DNA of 22,064 bases from 2-01-FULL-41-14 sp046317875 (GCA_046317875.1 JBKCVN010000020.1:1-22064); one strand, 5' to 3'; positions 7,974 through 16,500 are shown, counted from the stretch's first letter. Program-made: numbers and translations. Notes: generated from the letters alone by a model not told the origin.

Positions 7974-8714
7974 TTAAACAGTTTTGTCTGCTAGTCCATA
8001 GAAGTCCTCGAATCCCTTATACTGAATTCGCAAATGGGGTACGTCTATTTTGGTTCGCATCCAACTCTCCAGCCTTTCTAGTTCCTCATAACAGTCAAAT
8101 CCTCTGTTAATCTTTTTCTGCAGCTCCAGCCACATCATGGAATGGTCATCAGTCATCCTAAACGAAAACCCCACCTGGTGGGCCAAACGATTATTTATGT
8201 CCTTTTTTGCTTCCCCTATAAAATCGGCCTGGTCTTGAATTTCTTCCTGGGATTTCAGGGGAAAGGGGCCTTCATACGCCTCATTTAAAAAAGGTATAAT
8301 GGTCCCCGCAATGTGGCGCCGCATTTTCAAAGGAATCAACCAGTCTCGGCGCAAATCCACTTTAGGGTTACATATCCTAATGTTCTCTTCCATGACCATT
8401 TGGGTGGCACGTCCCGATGGATCAGACCCCCATCCAGCCTCACCCGGGGTTGAAATGGGGGGACCAAGTCTAGAATCACGGTCTAGGGAACGACCCTGCT
8501 TTTTATCAGACGGCGAAGCTTTCATTTTTTTCTTTTTTCTAGCACTTGGTTTCTTTTTACGTTGTTTCACTTCTTGCCAGGGGTTTTCGTCCTCATACAT
8601 CTGTATTTTTACAGGCGAGCAAGATTCAAAGCCCGAATCTTCTACGGCCATCCCTCCTGCCCACCCCGAACAGTGGGCCAGAAAAACGCCCATCATCATA
8701 CACCTTTTCATCAT
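7974..8714 (-). CDS. Exported basic protein, member A of the same new family
   Basis: A 246-residue product with GGAGG just before its paired ATGs. Residues 1-22 form a signal peptide (MMMGVFLAHCSGWAGG). Residues about 50-80 are extremely Lys/Arg-rich (KQRKKKPSARKKKKMKAS), a nuclear-localisation-like or nucleic-acid-binding patch. The C-terminal domain (about 112-246) opens with I-x-NP-x-x-D-x-x-x-x-W and a helix containing a (V/I)(V/I)P-x-L core. That pattern is shared with the 12338-13310 product (IINPGMDMEKW; ELVPLL). It ends near LRIQYKGFEDF. First gene of a three-gene minus-strand run, probably transcribed from the AT-rich divergent gap 8715-8884. Function unknown. Confidence 0.75.
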   Translation of the reverse strand: MMKRCMMMGVFLAHCSGWAGGMAVEDSGFESCSPVKIQMYEDENPWQEVKQRKKKPSARKKKKMKASPSDKKQGRSLDRDSRLGPPISTPGEAGWGSDPSGRATQMVMEENIRICNPKVDLRRDWLIPLKMRRHIAGTIIPFLNEAYEGPFPLKSQEEIQDQADFIGEAKKDINNRLAHQVGFSFRMTDDHSMMWLELQKKINRGFDCYEELERLESWMRTKIDVPHLRIQYKGFEDFYGLADKTV

Positions 8715-8884
8715 GCCTCCTGTTTTTGTTGTTCTTTATTTATAAAAGCACTTTTTGATTCGGGCCAATCTTTTTTGTGTATAGGCAGATACGGCTGGGA
8801 GAAAAAACATTCTAAAATAAAAACTAATAAGGTATTATAAATACTTATAATAAATAATCATCACACACAGAAGGTGAGGCAAAA

Positions 8885-9433
8885 ATGCGTTTCGGGGGGA
8901 TCATATCGCTTATACATGTGGGGTCTCTGGTTTTGGGGCTAGGATGCCTATCATCTGGATTTTCCGCACTGAAAAACAAGCCCGAGGCTTCGTTTCTTGA
9001 AATGCTGGTCACGCCCCCGGGCCCCAGCCATCAGTCCACCCTCGAAGCCCTCTGGACCACACACATTGGGCCCTGGCATTACACCTCGGGGTCGGTCATG
9101 TCCCCCGTGCCCTTTGAACTGGAAGATCGGTTAACCCTCCCCCTCATGCATTTATATGGCACCTATGTGCAGTTATTAACCCAGGTTCATCCCCATGCCG
9201 AAACCGTTCCCACCCCCACCCCCCTACAATGGGTGCAGCATCACTTCCAAAATTGGAAAACAGCCCCCTTTGCCGATGCCGAAAACGATTTCGATCTTGA
9301 CGAAGGCCTGGGCGCCACCCTTGGGCTATCGCCGCACGAACATTTTATCCTGCAGGCCCAAGAAACCTTGCTGGACCTGATCAAGGATACGGATCTTTTA
9401 CGCCAGACGCTGGCCACGCGGGTGGTGCATTAA
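8885..9433 (+). CDS. Small exported hypothetical protein
   Basis: A 182-residue product of no recognised family. A purine-rich GAAGGTGAGG lies just upstream of ATG 8885. The N-terminus is a signal peptide with core SLIHVGSLVLGLG. A Cys follows the core, but the residue at -3 is Gly, so a lipoprotein signal is doubtful. The mature part is compact rather than low-complexity, with several Trp, His and Pro residues and two helix-like segments (residues 80-100 and 150-182). It heads the + strand group that includes the F-box/LRR protein, but the 165-base gap before that gene suggests separate transcription. Confidence 0.7.
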   Translation: MRFGGIISLIHVGSLVLGLGCLSSGFSALKNKPEASFLEMLVTPPGPSHQSTLEALWTTHIGPWHYTSGSVMSPVPFELEDRLTLPLMHLYGTYVQLLTQVHPHAETVPTPTPLQWVQHHFQNWKTAPFADAENDFDLDEGLGATLGLSPHEHFILQAQETLLDLIKDTDLLRQTLATRVVH

Positions 9434-9598
9434 CCTTCATCCCCCTGATTTATCCCTTCAAAAGGGGGTACAAATAAATTAAACCTGAAAAAATATTTAT
9501 AACCACTTGTTTTTTTTTAATTTATCTTCCCATATATGCTAGGAAGGCCTATTATGGCCCCCAATAAAATTAGCGTTTTTCAAGAAGGTTCAAAAGAA

Positions 9599-11020
9599 AT
9601 GAAAAATAAATATGCGATTTTAGTGGCAAGCTGGATGTTGGTTACAACGGCCCATAGCGCAAGCAACACCCCCGACACAGAAAAAGAGTCTGCTTCCCCC
9701 GCCCGGGCTATCCAAGTTGTCCCCGCAGCCGCACAGCAACCTAGCTCTGCAGAGCCTTCTAGCACCCCTATTAGCGCCCTTAACAAGGACGTTCTAAGGC
9801 ATATATTCTCATTCTTAGATGGGAAGAGTCTAAGAACAGCTTACCAAGTCTGCAAAGACTGGCATGACTGCAACCCATTGCAGGGGTGGTCGGTCAACAC
9901 TGATGTAAATTTTAAAACCATCCCCCCATCCGTGAATTGTCTTCAAATAACCAGATTTCGGACCCCAGGCGAGCCCCAACACCAATACACTGCATGGATA
10001 AAGAACGTAATTGAACATCGTGATCTATTCTCTAGACTTCGTGTTTTAGATCTAACGGAATGTCACCTACACAGAACAGCTCTTCAAGAATTTACTTCAG
10101 TTCTCCCGCTTTTCCAAAACTTAAGACGCCTGAATTTATTTATCTCAAGGTTAGGGTGTGGAGTGCAAGACTATGGTTGGGAGTCATACGACCCAAAACA
10201 CCAAAGCATAGATGATTTTTTTGGTGCTCTGGGCCAGCTACCCAAACTTCGCACCTTAGAGTTAAAGGGCGACAGACTCAGGATAGATGTTGTCTGTGGT
10301 TCTATACCCATCTCGACGATCGTTAAAAATATTCCCAAGATAGAAAATCTAGTACTCAATAACTGTATTTTTAATGATCCAACCTACGATTTTCTGAAAC
10401 ACTTTACAAATCTTAAATTTCTTCAATCTTCATCTTTCAAAGATGTTAATAGTGGCCCTTTAGCGACAATCCTTATCCTGGATAAGTCTCTCAATGTACC
10501 CCATCTCAAACACTTAGATCTGATCCACACTATGCTCTGGTTTGAGCTATCAGGGCTTCAGTACTTTCCCCAACTTCGTATATTGAATTTAACGGGTACC
10601 AGTCGCAATAAAGAATTTCATGATATGAACGATTACATCTCTGCTTTGAAAGTAGGGCTAGCCCCGCTTACTGTTTTAGAAAGCTTGAACTTGGGGAGCA
10701 ACCATTTAACTAACAACATGATGCAAGACTTAATGCCTACCCTTTGCACACTCCCCAAATTAATCCACTTGAATTTAAGTAGGAACCAGTTAACCAGCTT
10801 GAGTTTTTTACAGAGTGGAAACCCTGTTCTTCTGCATTTAAAAACTTTAGATGTAAGCCACAATCAACAATTAAAAAGCCCGTTATCCAATTGGACGGCC
10901 GCCTTTGAAGCCTTGCCTTATTTACGGACTGTGCATACAACCGGCACTGGTTTGTCAGAAGCTGATCGCGAAACCTTAAAAGCCCATTTTCCCCGCATCA
11001 CCTTTAACCCCGAAGACTAA
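9599..11020 (+). CDS. Exported F-box/LRR protein (candidate SCF-hijacking effector)
   Basis: Predicted to bind host Skp1 through an F-box and present a target held by its LRRs to a host SCF ubiquitin ligase. This role is known for bacterial F-box effectors such as Legionella AnkB and Agrobacterium VirF; here it is inferred. Three in-frame ATGs exist (9536, 9554, 9599). The last is preferred because AGAAGG lies ten bases before it and it opens directly into a signal peptide (KYAILVASWMLVTTAHSA), giving 473 residues. A Ser/Pro/Ala linker (22-56) leads to the F-box at 57-97 (PISALNKDVLRHIFSFL, then VCKDWHDC). Irregular LRRs follow to the end, for example LRVLDLTEC, LRTLELKG, LESLNLGSNHL and LIHLNLSRNQL. 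It is one of three exported F-box proteins in the window. Confidence 0.85.
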   Translation: MKNKYAILVASWMLVTTAHSASNTPDTEKESASPARAIQVVPAAAQQPSSAEPSSTPISALNKDVLRHIFSFLDGKSLRTAYQVCKDWHDCNPLQGWSVNTDVNFKTIPPSVNCLQITRFRTPGEPQHQYTAWIKNVIEHRDLFSRLRVLDLTECHLHRTALQEFTSVLPLFQNLRRLNLFISRLGCGVQDYGWESYDPKHQSIDDFFGALGQLPKLRTLELKGDRLRIDVVCGSIPISTIVKNIPKIENLVLNNCIFNDPTYDFLKHFTNLKFLQSSSFKDVNSGPLATILILDKSLNVPHLKHLDLIHTMLWFELSGLQYFPQLRILNLTGTSRNKEFHDMNDYISALKVGLAPLTVLESLNLGSNHLTNNMMQDLMPTLCTLPKLIHLNLSRNQLTSLSFLQSGNPVLLHLKTLDVSHNQQLKSPLSNWTAAFEALPYLRTVHTTGTGLSEADRETLKAHFPRITFNPED

Positions 11021-11073
11021 CGGCGAAGGGGTTCCCCAACCCCCCATTCTTAAGACCACTAAACAATCCTCGT

Positions 11074-11106
11074 GGGTGTAAAAAGATAAGGATTTTTTTA
11101 CACCCC
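11074..11106. terminator. Perfect 11-bp hairpin after the F-box/LRR gene
   Basis: GGGTGTAAAAA (11074-11084) and TTTTTACACCC (11096-11106) pair perfectly around an 11-base loop. It lies 54 bases after the F-box/LRR stop codon. The usual T-run is part of the stem rather than after it, so it may act as a terminator in either direction or as an mRNA-stabilising stem. Confidence 0.5.
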
Positions 11107-11269
11107 CCATGGGCCCCTGATTAGTGTATCAACCCTCATCCCCCAGGGGTGTGTTTTTTCAGAGTAGGAATGCCCCTATTTTTTTCTTGATGATCCTGTA
11201 AAAGTTTTATATACACATGTTTGGTTATTGACTAAATAATCGTTTAGTATTTGAATTAATTGTATTTTT

Positions 11270-12307
11270 ATGAAAAATAACTCCTATTTAAAAAGTATTT
11301 TAAGTATGCTCTCTGTGTGTGGTCAGGTTTTTATGGCGGCATGGGCAGGGTCTACGGATCAGGACACCCTAATCGAAATCATTACACCTGGGGCCCAACG
11401 CTTAACCCAGTCAGCCCCCCTCCTTGCCCCACACCAAGGCTTCAGGGAAGGTCCAAGAAAAATATCCATTCCCAGGCCACTCCCCCTGAACCACCCCAAC
11501 CTGGCCCAGATGGAAGGTTTAGTTCAACGGCTCAGGTTTGTACTCCCACAGAATTACCTGTACCAAATACTGAATTATCTGCGCCATAATCCTTCTCCTC
11601 GGGCCCTTAGCAATGTCCTGCGTGCCAACAAATCTTTGCGTGTCCTGTCGCTTCGGTTTAATGACTTGGCGCCCCAGGGTGCCGAGTGTTTTGCCCGGGC
11701 TCTGATGGTTAACACAACACTTCGTTCCCTGAATTTGGATCGTAATTACATAGGCACCGAAGGGGGCATAGCCCTGGCCAATGCCCTTGAACAAAACAAC
11801 GCCCTCGAAAGTTTATCCCTTAGGTTTAACGATATGGGGCCTAATGCCGCCATCCAGTTTGGAAAGCTGCTGGAAAGAAACACTTCTCTTCGGTTTTTGA
11901 ACCTGGGCGATAACCCCTTGGAATCCCATGGCATAGACATTCTATTCCGGGGGCTTCATATGAACAAAACCCTTGAAACCCTGAAGCTGGAAACCACATC
12001 CCCCGGCATCCCAGGGATCAAGAGCCTGTCGCTTGCCTTGCGGCTCAACCAAACCCTTCGTCACTTGTCCTTGGAAGATACAGATTTTGATGATGACCTT
12101 CTTAAGGTTCTAATGGTCGGGCTTAAGGGCACAAAATCCTTACAAACCCTTAACCTCAGCAATAACCATATTACCCCTGCCGGTGCCAAATCTCTGGATT
12201 CTTATGTCGGGGGTCATGCGTCTCTTAAAGAAATAGATCTTAGCTTTAACAAAAATTTGAGCAAAATAATAAAACTTTTGAGGGCCCAGGAGGCACCCCT
12301 AGGGTGA
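11270..12307 (+). CDS. Exported LRR protein, eight 28-residue RNI-like repeats
   Basis: A 345-residue protein. The N-terminus is signal-like (ILSMLSVCGQVFMAAWAGS). From about residue 120 there are eight consecutive units, seven of exactly 28 residues. Each follows N-x-x-L-x-x-L-x-L-x-x-N with a later G-x-x-x-L-x-x-A-L helix, the ribonuclease-inhibitor (RNI) pattern of eukaryotic NLR and RanGAP proteins. Such solenoids bind proteins along the concave face. Just before them, VLPQNYLYQILNYL (91-104) faintly recalls an F-box helix, but it is more simply the cap of the solenoid. No ribosome-binding site is obvious before ATG 11270. It is convergent with 12338-13310, with 30 bases between. Export and a eukaryote-like repeat suggest an effector or surface adhesin. 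Confidence 0.8.
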   Translation: MKNNSYLKSILSMLSVCGQVFMAAWAGSTDQDTLIEIITPGAQRLTQSAPLLAPHQGFREGPRKISIPRPLPLNHPNLAQMEGLVQRLRFVLPQNYLYQILNYLRHNPSPRALSNVLRANKSLRVLSLRFNDLAPQGAECFARALMVNTTLRSLNLDRNYIGTEGGIALANALEQNNALESLSLRFNDMGPNAAIQFGKLLERNTSLRFLNLGDNPLESHGIDILFRGLHMNKTLETLKLETTSPGIPGIKSLSLALRLNQTLRHLSLEDTDFDDDLLKVLMVGLKGTKSLQTLNLSNNHITPAGAKSLDSYVGGHASLKEIDLSFNKNLSKIIKLLRAQEAPLG

Positions 12308-12337
12308 TCTATTCCCCCGCTTCCCGCCCCTGTCCTT

Positions 12338-13310
12338 TTACAGCAGGCAGGTCTTGGCCCCGTCATACTCCCAACCGGCCATCTCTACACGAATCTCCCG
12401 CTCACGTTTGCGCAACATAACCGCCAGACGAACGTTTACAAAAGCCTGCTGCGGCTCGTCCCCCGCGCCCGTCAAGCCTTCCATTTTTCTTTTCATATCT
12501 TGATAGGGCTTCTTTTCTAAGGTCCCCCCTTCCCACAGCAAAGGAACCAGCTCTTTTAAAATTTTGGCGCGATTCTCGTCCTGGAACCATTTTTCCATAT
12601 CCATACCCGGGTTAATAATATACCTCAGGCCCTGTGATCTTAGAATTCCTTGTTCTTGGAAGGGATGCAGGCCATCCACCGTTAAAATACCATCAACATG
12701 ATAATCATCCCAAGAAAAATGGGGCACGTCGGTCACCCCCTCTTTCTTGACCGCTTTTTTCCCACTTTTCTTTTGGGATTTCCCCCCTAAGCTCTGTGGA
12801 AAAATACGCATCCTCGTGGGCTTTTCTGTCCTCAAGGGTCACCATTTGTTTTGTGAGCAAAGCCCGTTCCAACTCTTGTTCATCTTTCTTGGCCAGCCTT
12901 TTCATGTCCCATCCTTTAATTTTTCGTTCTTTTATGAACTTGGATTTTCCCCCCATTTGGTCCAGAAGGCATCCATGTCTGGTTCCTTAAGGCCTGGCTT
13001 ATCGGGTTGGTTGACCAAAGTTTTTTCATCCCAATTCACTTTTTTCACAGGCTTTTTTAGGCTGGGATTGGTCTTCTGCTGCCTTCGGCATTTCGGATGA
13101 ACTCTGTTCGCTCACCTGTTGGACCCAACGCCTAATAAACGTCTCTTTTTCCTTTCCCTCCAACAAAGAGGGACGCGTCCGTTCCGAAATAAAAGAGGGT
13201 CCATAAGGGCTTTGGCTTACACCATCTTCCCCGCCTTGGAAGGCTGCCCATCCCATCCCTGCGTGAATCATCACAACACAATAAACAGAAACAATAGTTC
13301 TCCAGTCCAC
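12338..13310 (-). pseudogene. Exported protein, member C of the IRVE/GW family; frameshifted several times
   Basis: One gene broken into pieces. It opens at GTG 13310 behind GGGAGG, with a signal peptide (VVMIHAGMGWAAF), and runs in frame to about 13040. Near the A-runs at 13031-13060 the reading must shift to a frame giving VNWDEKTLVNQPDKPG. At the six-G run (12949-12954) it must shift again to give GKSKFIKERKIKGWD, and at another six-G run near 12782-12787 a third time. The last frame reaches the stop at 12338 through a Lys-rich stretch, then IINPGMDMEKW and the closing IRVEMAGWEY. One-base changes in the homopolymers would restore an approximately 320-residue paralogue of the proteins at 6953-8714. 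Either the gene is decaying or the assembly has homopolymer errors. Confidence 0.65.
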
Positions 13311-13331
13311 ATGATCCTCCCTGGTTTTTTC

Positions 13332-13640
13332 TTACGGTAACGAGCGCTGAGACGCCGGATGCAACGCCATGGGTTTAAAGTTCTTGGCCTTGACCACCAG
13401 CCCTTTGCCCCCCAAAAAGGGTACACGACCATCAGATCCCCTATTTTCTGCCGTCAATGGCTTTTGGTCAGGTAATTTATGCGCGGGGTCTGTTGTATCC
13501 AAAAGGGGGTCCGATAAAAACGGCCATTGCCCCGAAGCCAGGGTGTGTGTGGGTTGTGGGGTTTCGTCATTTTCTTTATGGGCCGAAAATCCCATATTTC
13601 CTAGTATGATACCCATTAACAAAAGGGATATTTTTTTCAT
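13332..13640 (-). CDS. Small exported hypothetical protein
   Basis: A 102-residue product with GGAGGA seven to eight bases before its ATG and a textbook signal peptide (MKKISLLLMGIILGNMGFSA). The mature 80 residues are polar and Pro-rich with no recognised domain. It lies 21 bases upstream of the broken family-C gene on the same strand and is probably co-transcribed with it. Its small size leaves open that it is itself a shortened form of a larger protein. Confidence 0.7.
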   Translation of the reverse strand: MKKISLLLMGIILGNMGFSAHKENDETPQPTHTLASGQWPFLSDPLLDTTDPAHKLPDQKPLTAENRGSDGRVPFLGGKGLVVKAKNFKPMALHPASQRSLP

Positions 13641-13848
13641 CTTATTCCTCCATGTATTTTTTATTGAAACGGTTAAACGTTCTCTGTATTATGGTCCCTT
13701 TTCTGTCTCGGGTCAAAATTTTTATGGGGATCCATCCCTTTTATATCCTTCCTGCGCAAAGGGAAATCTACCCTTCTTTTCTTCTATAACCTGCCTCACA
13801 CCACCTCCCCAGCAGCCCACATTCCTCTGGACCCCAGCCGCCGCCTCT

Positions 13849-13874
13849 GTCATTCCCGCGTAGGCGGGAATCCA
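13849..13874. repeat. Palindromic ATTCCCGC/GCGGGAAT repeat
   Basis: Identical over 26 bases to the copy at 2510-2535. It lies 22 bases past the stop of the lysozyme gene, between the lysis pair and the next minus-strand gene. Confidence 0.85.
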
Positions 13875-13895
13875 GTCCCCTTTCCTGTCAGCACA

Positions 13896-14324
13896 CTACC
13901 CCCGCCCGCCATACCATTGGGCCTCGGCCTGGCGCCGCACCACCAACCCCGGCAGTTTGCGCCCCTTACACCACACCCACCGGTGAAATTCGGCGGGCAC
14001 ATCGTGATGCTCCTCGCGGTTTACTTTCATCCGTAGGGTCGATCGTTGAAAGGCCGCCGCCCCCACATTAAACACAAAGGAAATAAGCGCCGCCTCTTGA
14101 TGGGTATCCAGGGGCACGTGCACCAATTTTCTGATGGCCCGCTCGCATCGTTCCACATCACGGGCCAGCAACTCCTTGGCCTGGGCATAGGTCAGCGGCC
14201 CACGGGGTTCGTTGGGTCCCAACCGGTGCCCCCACCCCACGGTCCAATACCCCCCCGCACAGGCATAGGGTGTGGGGGAAAATCCTTCGAATTTTTTAAT
14301 CAGTTTCATCGCTTGTTTGTTCAT
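13896..14324 (-). CDS. Phage-type lysozyme (endolysin, GH24 muramidase)
   Basis: A 142-residue enzyme expected to cut the glycan strands of peptidoglycan. The catalytic Glu is in KLIKKFEGF (E13). The second active-site position, Asp in T4 lysozyme, is Cys22 in PYACAGGYWT, as in many phage R-type endolysins. The Thr of WTVGWGH is at 28, keeping the E/9/15 spacing of the family. A later VFNVGAAAFQRSTLR segment and a C-terminal PGLVVRRQAEAQW (GL-x-x-RR-x-x-E-x-x-W) are also typical. There is no signal peptide or anchor helix, so it should need the holin to cross the membrane. It starts three bases after the holin stop and its ribosome-binding site lies inside the holin gene, so the two are translationally coupled. 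Confidence 0.92.
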   Translation of the reverse strand: MNKQAMKLIKKFEGFSPTPYACAGGYWTVGWGHRLGPNEPRGPLTYAQAKELLARDVERCERAIRKLVHVPLDTHQEAALISFVFNVGAAAFQRSTLRMKVNREEHHDVPAEFHRWVWCKGRKLPGLVVRRQAEAQWYGGRG

Positions 14325-14327
14325 CTT

Positions 14328-14789
14328 TTACTCCTTTTTCATCTTGCGAATCAGGGCGCGCTGGCCAAACCAAAAAGACACCACCGTCGCAAACAGCACC
14401 TGGTCTTCTTCGTGCCAAATTTTATGCAATAAATGGTCCCAGCCCGTGCTATTAAGTCCCTTCCACAGGCCATACAGCTGCACGCCCTTCATGCCCACAT
14501 ACAGCATGAAAAAAGCATAGGTAATCAGGGGGCGTACGCTCCCACTTAAAGCATCTACCCAGGTGATGCCCATTTTATGGGGGTATTTGTACAACACCTT
14601 CATGGCCTCGGTTTCCCCGATCATCTGCAGCTCTTCCAAATTGTGGGCATGGCGCAGTTTCATCATATCCACCTGCCGGTCCAGGATGGCCAGTTCGTGC
14701 GATTGATCCGATCGATCGCGCACATATTTAAAAATTTCGGGCACCAAACTGCCCACAAAGCCCAAAACTGAGCCCAACAGTGTTAACAT
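14328..14789 (-). CDS. Holin, three-helix gene-transfer-agent type
   Basis: A 153-residue membrane protein. It starts with a hydrophobic helix (MLTLLGSVLGFVGSLV). A charged helical segment rich in Glu and Arg follows (20-75). Then come DALSGSVRPLITYAFFMLYVG (a span near 85-105) and a last span VLFATVVSFWFGQRA (about 131-145). The SVRP(L/I) and FW(F)GQRA signatures match the family called 'holin of 3TMs, for gene-transfer release', best known in alphaproteobacteria. AAAGGA lies about eight bases before the ATG. Its role is to make the membrane lesion through which the lysozyme exits. No capsid, tail, terminase or integrase gene is adjacent within this window. Confidence 0.85.
   Translation of the reverse strand: MLTLLGSVLGFVGSLVPEIFKYVRDRSDQSHELAILDRQVDMMKLRHAHNLEELQMIGETEAMKVLYKYPHKMGITWVDALSGSVRPLITYAFFMLYVGMKGVQLYGLWKGLNSTGWDHLLHKIWHEEDQVLFATVVSFWFGQRALIRKMKKE
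14331..14336 (-). promoter_or_regulatory. Ribosome-binding site of the lysozyme gene inside the holin gene
   Basis: AAGGAG forms the last codons of the holin gene and ends six bases before the lysozyme ATG. This couples translation of the two genes and fixes the lysozyme start. Confidence 0.8.
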
Positions 14790-14924
14790 TCTGTATCCTT
14801 TCTTTTGGTTATAAAGTTGTTGTGTTATTAAAGGGTCATTCGCAGGAAAGTAATGAATTTCCTACAAAATCATAAAGGCGGCCACCGTTTATGTGTCGCC
14901 TGAAGTTTAAAAATATAAGATCAA

Positions 14925-14962
14925 TAAAGAAAACGCCCCGGGTCTTTTCAAAACCAAGGGCG
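14925..14962 (-). terminator. Terminator of the second F-box/LRR gene
   Basis: On the minus strand CGCCC (14962-14958) pairs with GGGCG (14938-14934), with an inner GG/CC pair, and the stem is followed by TTTTCTTTATTG. It lies about 40 bases after the stop of the gene ending at 15001, between it and the lysis pair, so the lysis genes probably have their own promoter. Confidence 0.5.
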
Positions 14963-15000
14963 CTTAAGGGGTGATTAGGAACTAGTCACCAAGAACCTAA

Positions 15001-16347
15001 TTAACAGATGAACATATGCCGTTGGGTCTTTTTTTTTGCCAGTTCCTTAAAATATTCTTTTTTAGCGGGGCTGACAGGCACACTGCTGTATCTGGATAAT
15101 TGTCCATTACAATTGAATATATCCAAGTGTTCAAAAGATTTTAACCCCACGGTGGTGCCAGCAATAGCACAGGCTGCCTCTTCCCCAATAAGGTCATCTA
15201 AATATAAATGTTTCAACTTACCATAGGAAGCAAGATGTTGGTTCAACACCATGGCCCCATCTGCCCCCATCTTAGCTTTCGGAAGCTGAAGAATTTCAAG
15301 GTTGGGCAGGGTGGCCAACACAGGTGCCAAGGCTTTTAGACCTTCGTCCCCTAAATTTGTACCTAATAAAGATAAAGTTTCCAGAGATTTCAGGGATCCT
15401 ATGGCGGCGGCAAAAGCTTCAGCCTTTTCCTTTGTGTCCGTTTCTATAAAAGAGGCGCCTTCCAGGCAAAGAACCTTTAGTTTCTGAAGACGAGTCAAAG
15501 TTCCCTGAAAGGAATCAAGGTCTTTGAAAAAGTCTTTGGTATCATCAGGCCCTTCATAATCACCCGAAGATACGTGCGTTTCATATGCGCTACGTGTTAT
15601 GTTTGTTTCCTTAAGCTCGCCCCAGTGGCGCAAAAGGGGTAAAATGCAAGGGCCTTGTATTTTATTAGTAGTGAACACTATGGTCGTAGAGCTCTTGGAC
15701 GATTTTTCTAGAATGGTAAGAAACCCTTTTTCTGACAAATAGTCGATCTTCCTTTTTGTAACGAGAACTCTTAAATGCTTCATGCCTTCTAAAGGAGCAT
15801 ACTGCAAAGCCAGGCTCCATAATTCAACCGGCAGGGCATAGTCCTGTAGAAGCGTCTTCACTGGAATCCAATTAATAGACCTAACTTGAAAAGGAAACCT
15901 TGGTTTTGATTCTTCTGAAAAATCAGAAAACGTATAGCGTTTCAGGGCGTTAAATTTTTCAGCTGTTTTTATAAAAATATCAAAACCCTGCCGATTATTG
16001 TCCGTAATCTTTTTCAATTGTTTAGAGACCAATCGCATCGTAAGCTTATCTTTGGTGCCCAAAAACTGAATAATATGGTCCAGCATTTCAGGGGGGAGCT
16101 CGGTGAACATCAGGGAGCCTGGGGTCGCCACGGCTGAGGCCCCCGCCGATGGTTGGATGGCTAAGTTGGCCAGGGGTTGATGTTCCTCCTCACCCACTGG
16201 GGCGTGCTCAACACCCAATGGCGCCACGGGGTGGCTTCCGACCCCCAAATCCAAAGATTCTTCGCCACTGGCACACAAACCATCAGCGGCATATCCAAAG
16301 CCCACCAGGGCTGCTAACCAAACAATCATTCCTATCTTTTTCATCAT
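15001..16347 (-). CDS. Exported F-box/LRR protein (second copy)
   Basis: A 448-residue product from ATG 16347; the frame extends upstream only to a TTG, and 16347 or 16344 opens straight into the signal peptide (KKIGMIVWLAALVGFGYAA). No strong ribosome-binding site is seen. A Gly/Glu/Pro linker (22-78) leads to an F-box at 80-118 (FTELPPEMLDHIIQFL, then MRLVSKQLKKI). After a 150-residue middle without clear motifs, LRRs appear (LKVLCLEGA, LETLSLLGTNLGDEG, LEILQLPKAKM, LKHLYLDDL, FEHLDIFNC), followed by a basic tail ending CFIM-like in HMFIC. The domain order signal, linker, F-box, LRR equals that of the protein at 9599. The two are too divergent by eye to be a recent duplication. Predicted role: adaptor to a host SCF ubiquitin ligase (inference). 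Confidence 0.83.
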   Translation of the reverse strand: MMKKIGMIVWLAALVGFGYAADGLCASGEESLDLGVGSHPVAPLGVEHAPVGEEEHQPLANLAIQPSAGASAVATPGSLMFTELPPEMLDHIIQFLGTKDKLTMRLVSKQLKKITDNNRQGFDIFIKTAEKFNALKRYTFSDFSEESKPRFPFQVRSINWIPVKTLLQDYALPVELWSLALQYAPLEGMKHLRVLVTKRKIDYLSEKGFLTILEKSSKSSTTIVFTTNKIQGPCILPLLRHWGELKETNITRSAYETHVSSGDYEGPDDTKDFFKDLDSFQGTLTRLQKLKVLCLEGASFIETDTKEKAEAFAAAIGSLKSLETLSLLGTNLGDEGLKALAPVLATLPNLEILQLPKAKMGADGAMVLNQHLASYGKLKHLYLDDLIGEEAACAIAGTTVGLKSFEHLDIFNCNGQLSRYSSVPVSPAKKEYFKELAKKKTQRHMFIC

Positions 16348-16500
16348 AAAATATTTCTTAAATATTTGTAATATATGAACTAATAATACATATAGGAAGA
16401 TTTCTTCTTTTTTCAAGTTCTTTTTTATTGCTGGCTCATAGGCCTAGGATATAAATCCCTTTCAACACTTTTCAGCGGTCAATTCCAAGTCTGGGGGTGC

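Noticed and set aside
8885..9433. Lipoprotein signal
   Set aside because: The Cys after the hydrophobic core has Gly rather than Leu/Val/Ile at -3, so a lipobox is not supported.
13896..14789. A prophage
   Set aside because: Only holin and lysozyme are present; no integrase, terminase, capsid, tail or att-like direct repeats were found in the window.
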